Shown here piece after piece: positions 5,205-7,580 of a stretch of DNA of 7,580 nucleotides; the first letter of the stretch is position 1, and the number at the start of each line of letters is the position of its first letter. The translations under genes and the position numbers were made by a program. The stretch is from an uncultured Clostridia bacterium (lineage in GTDB: Bacteria; Bacillota; Clostridia; Oscillospirales; Ruminococcaceae). The stretch lies in NCBI GenBank assembly GCA_945835425.1, contig CAMAJC010000082.1, forward strand, positions 1 through 7,580. The letters are read 5' to 3'. The notes below the pieces were generated by a model, which saw only the letters and a program-made list of their open reading frames with translations, was not told the DNA's origin and searched no databases.

Positions 5205-7460
5205 TTGAAATACAAAAACAGAAAAGCCAGGATTCTCCCGGATGGGAGCCTGGCAGAGAAGAAACTCGGCCGCCGGAGAGGTGTCGACCGCGCCGAGGCA
5301 GCACAGCTGTACGAAATGCTGCTGCAGGCCATAGAATTGACCGGAAAACGCGGCATCAGCTTCTCCCATCTGGTCAGGGATCTGCACATCCGCTCGGAGA
5401 AAAACCTTGAGCGGATGCTGGACAAGGCCATGCGGGAAGGGAAGATCGTCCGGAAGGAAGGCCGGTTTTACCGCCTGCCGGATAAAAATAAAAAGACCGC
5501 CGGCAGAGGGACTCAGCGTGAAGCAAAGATTTTGCGGCTGAAAAAGACCTTTGCTTTTGCCGAGCTTTTGGACGAGCCCGATGAACCGGACGTTTTCATC
5601 CCCGGCAGCAAGCTGCACGGCGCTCTTCCCGGCGATACGGTGCTTTTGCAGATTCATAAGGGTGAGGACGGCCAGCTGGACGACGGCGAAGTCCTGCGGA
5701 TCACCGTTCCCGGCGACGCGGTCTTTACCGGCGTTGCCCGGACGCTCGGCCGGAGAGCCTATGCCGAAATCCCGCAGCTGAGCGATGAACCGATGCCGCT
5801 CATAGGCGCAAAGGATGTTTCGGACGGCGACCGGGTCCGCGTTCAGATCGAACGGCGCGGAGAACACCACCGGGATATGACGGCGAGACTCCTCCAAAAC
5901 TATGGAGACAGCGAAATCGCCGCCAACTGCGCCGCGTCTATCCTCGATGCCGCCGGTATCACCCCCGATTTCCCGGCAGACGTCCGGGCGGAGGCCGAGT
6001 ACCTTTACCGCCGCGGCGTGCAGGAGGATGTGGGCGAACAGCGGCTCGATCTGCGTCAGTGGTGCATTTTCACCATCGACGGCGCCGAGTCCAAGGACCT
6101 CGATGATGCGATCAGCCTGTCGAAAACGGACGATGAATGGCTGCTCGGCGTCCACATCGCCGACGTCTCCTATTATGTCCGGGAAGGCTCGGCGCTGGAC
6201 AGGGAGGCGTTTCGCCGCGGCACCAGCATCTATTATGCGGATAAGGTCGTGCCGATGCTGCCGAAGGAACTGTCCAACGGCATCTGCTCTTTAAATCCCG
6301 GCGAGGACCGGCTTGCTTTTTCCGCTCTGATGACCCTGTCTACGGATGGACAACTGCTCGACTTTGACTTCAAAAAGACGATCATCCGCTCCCGGGTCAA
6401 GGGCGTTTACAGCGAAATAAACCGCCTGCTGGACGGGGACGAAGATGCGGCTCTGCGGGAAAAATATGCGGACATCCTCTCTGTCCTGCCGAAGATGGCA
6501 GAGCTTGCAAAACTCCGGGCAAAGCTCCGGGAGGAACGCGGCGTGCCGGATATCGACAGCGCGGAATCTAAGCTCATCCTCGATGAAACCGGACGCTGCG
6601 TCGGCGTGCAGCCGCGGGAACGGGGATTTGCCGAGGGGATGATCGAGGAGTTCATGCTGCTGGCAAACGAATCGGCGGCGCGGCTGGGCCGGATGCTGGA
6701 CATTCCCTTTGTCTACCGCGTCCACGAAAAGCCGGACAGCAAAAAGCTCGACACCCTGCGGGAGATTCTAAAGGCGCTGGGCGAGGATACCTCGATGCTG
6801 CGCGGAGAAGTCGCACCCGCAGCCCTGCGCGACGTCCTCCTTTCCACGGAGGACAAGCCTTATAAAACGCTGCTCCACCGGCAGGTGCTCCGCTCGATGA
6901 TGAAGGCAAAATATGACCCGAAGCCGCTGGGCCATTACGGGCTGGTGCTGGAGGATTATGCGCATTTTACTTCGCCGATCCGCCGTTACCCCGACCTGGC
7001 GATTCACCGGATTTTGTCTGAGCTGCTGCGGCTGACCGAGCAGGATGATTATCATCTGCCTGCCGCTGCCGGTGCAAAGCTGGAGCGGAAGTACCGTGCC
7101 TTTGCCCAGGAATCCGCCGCCCATTCCTCCGAGACCGAGCTGCAGGCCCAGCAGGTCGAGCGGGACTGCGAGGACTGCTACAAGGCCGAGTATATGAAAG
7201 GGCATTTGGGCGAGGTGTTCGGCGGGGTCATTTCCGCCGTCACCGCTTACGGATTTTATGTCGAGCTGGACGGCGGCATCGAGGGTCTGGTGCGGCTTGA
7301 GACGCTGCCGGAAGGGAACTACGCCTTTGATGAGATGATGACCCTGACCGAGACCGCCTCCCACACTTCCTACCGCACCGGCGACCCCATCCGCGTAGAG
7401 TGTGTCCGCGCCGATGTTAACGCCGGACAGATTGATTTTGTTCTCGGCCTCGGCCTTTGA
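5205..7460 (+). CDS. rnr: Ribonuclease R (RNase II/RNB family 3'-5' exoribonuclease)
   Basis: A 751-aa processive exoribonuclease that degrades structured RNA from the 3' end and takes part in mRNA decay, rRNA quality control and tmRNA-linked decay. Domains in order: a basic N-terminus (about 1-26), winged-helix HTH (about 31-90), two cold-shock RNA-binding domains (about 107-150 and 173-230), the RNB catalytic domain (about 279-610) and an S1 domain (about 666-745). The catalytic motif TIDGAESKDLDDAIS holds the four metal-binding Asp residues (292, 298, 300, 301); HIADVSYYV and HFTSPIRRYPDLAIHR are also present, so it should be active. Start: TTG at 5205, 6 nt after AAGGAAG. The open frame extends upstream to ATG 5130 and GTG 5181, but neither has a good ribosome site. 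The protein ends just after S1 and lacks the Lys-rich C-terminal tail of the E. coli and B. subtilis enzymes. No clear promoter is seen, so it may depend on readthrough from secG. Confidence 0.95.
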   Translation: MKYKNRKARILPDGSLAEKKLGRRRGVDRAEAAQLYEMLLQAIELTGKRGISFSHLVRDLHIRSEKNLERMLDKAMREGKIVRKEGRFYRLPDKNKKTAGRGTQREAKILRLKKTFAFAELLDEPDEPDVFIPGSKLHGALPGDTVLLQIHKGEDGQLDDGEVLRITVPGDAVFTGVARTLGRRAYAEIPQLSDEPMPLIGAKDVSDGDRVRVQIERRGEHHRDMTARLLQNYGDSEIAANCAASILDAAGITPDFPADVRAEAEYLYRRGVQEDVGEQRLDLRQWCIFTIDGAESKDLDDAISLSKTDDEWLLGVHIADVSYYVREGSALDREAFRRGTSIYYADKVVPMLPKELSNGICSLNPGEDRLAFSALMTLSTDGQLLDFDFKKTIIRSRVKGVYSEINRLLDGDEDAALREKYADILSVLPKMAELAKLRAKLREERGVPDIDSAESKLILDETGRCVGVQPRERGFAEGMIEEFMLLANESAARLGRMLDIPFVYRVHEKPDSKKLDTLREILKALGEDTSMLRGEVAPAALRDVLLSTEDKPYKTLLHRQVLRSMMKAKYDPKPLGHYGLVLEDYAHFTSPIRRYPDLAIHRILSELLRLTEQDDYHLPAAAGAKLERKYRAFAQESAAHSSETELQAQQVERDCEDCYKAEYMKGHLGEVFGGVISAVTAYGFYVELDGGIEGLVRLETLPEGNYAFDEMMTLTETASHTSYRTGDPIRVECVRADVNAGQIDFVLGLGL

Positions 7461-7500
7461 ATAAGGCCCGTTTTCAGTATGAAAACTCGAAACATTTCTT

Positions 7501-7533
7501 GGGAAACTCTGATTAAATCAGTTTTTCTCTTTT
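7501..7533 (+). terminator. Weak terminator-like hairpin after rnr
   Basis: A stem of CTGAT (7509-7513) with ATCAG (7517-7521) and a 3-nt loop, extendable across a 2x2 internal loop to GGGAAA (7501-7506) pairing with TTTCTC (7524-7529, one G-U pair), followed by TTTT. It lies about 40 bases past the rnr stop. AT-rich and modest, so it may end rnr transcription only partly. Confidence 0.4.
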
Positions 7534-7553
7534 CCGGAGACGTGTTTGTGCGG

Positions 7554-7580
7554 TTTTTCCCCGCCTTCGGCGGGGAAAAA
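7554..7580. other. GC-rich perfect hairpin at the window edge, T run outside on the 5' arm
   Basis: A 12-bp perfect stem (TTTTTCCCCGCC 7554-7565 with GGCGGGGAAAAA 7569-7580) and a TTC loop. The outer bases are T on the left and A on the right, the reverse of a normal terminator, so neither visible side ends in a T run. The sequence to the right is outside the window. It may be a terminator if T residues follow, or a palindromic repeat. Confidence 0.45.

Noticed and set aside
5037..6155. Minus-strand 372-codon ORF over the start of rnr
   Set aside because: It is a shadow of the rnr reading frame. It begins within the RNB domain and runs into the terminator and heptad repeat.

Overview
The window looks like chromosomal DNA of a Gram-positive anaerobe of the Clostridia, most likely the Oscillospiraceae/Ruminococcaceae. 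This rests on four things: moderately high GC with codon use leaning to C and G, strong AGGAGG-like ribosome sites, the secG-rnr gene pair typical of Firmicutes, and a sigma-factor-linked membrane protein of a kind I associate with gut Clostridia. No species can be named from the sequence alone.

Layout. At the left edge are the last 14 codons of a gene that looks like an ECF sigma factor. It overlaps by ATGA the start of a 511-aa single-pass membrane protein (42-1577), a plausible partner or anti-sigma protein with a large outside domain. A strong terminator that works on both strands (1578-1612) lies between this gene and a converging AMP-forming acyl-CoA synthetase (1774-3465, minus). Between that gene's stop and the terminator is a compact inverted-repeat element (1666-1751) that folds as a three-way junction on a basal stem. 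A 375-bp divergent intergenic region (3466-3840) holds one sigma-A-type promoter per direction, a tandem 18-bp repeat, and a 12-bp palindrome inside the rightward promoter. Rightward lie an exported endonuclease/exonuclease/phosphatase-family protein (3841-4620), secG with its own near-consensus promoter (4740-4988), a terminator, a short heptanucleotide repeat, and the exoribonuclease gene rnr (5205-7460), which appears to start at TTG. The final 120 bases hold one weak terminator-like hairpin and a perfect GC-rich hairpin cut by the window edge.

How the genes relate. secG (protein export) and rnr (RNA decay, trans-translation) are a conserved housekeeping pair; smpB or ssrA might follow to the right but is not in view. 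The synthetase and the exported phosphatase-fold protein are divergent and may share regulation through the repeats between them. The sigma-factor pair is a separate signalling unit that begins upstream of the window. Nothing here proves a wholly new system. The least explained items are the structured 3' element at 1666-1751 and the regulatory repeats at 3655-3777.
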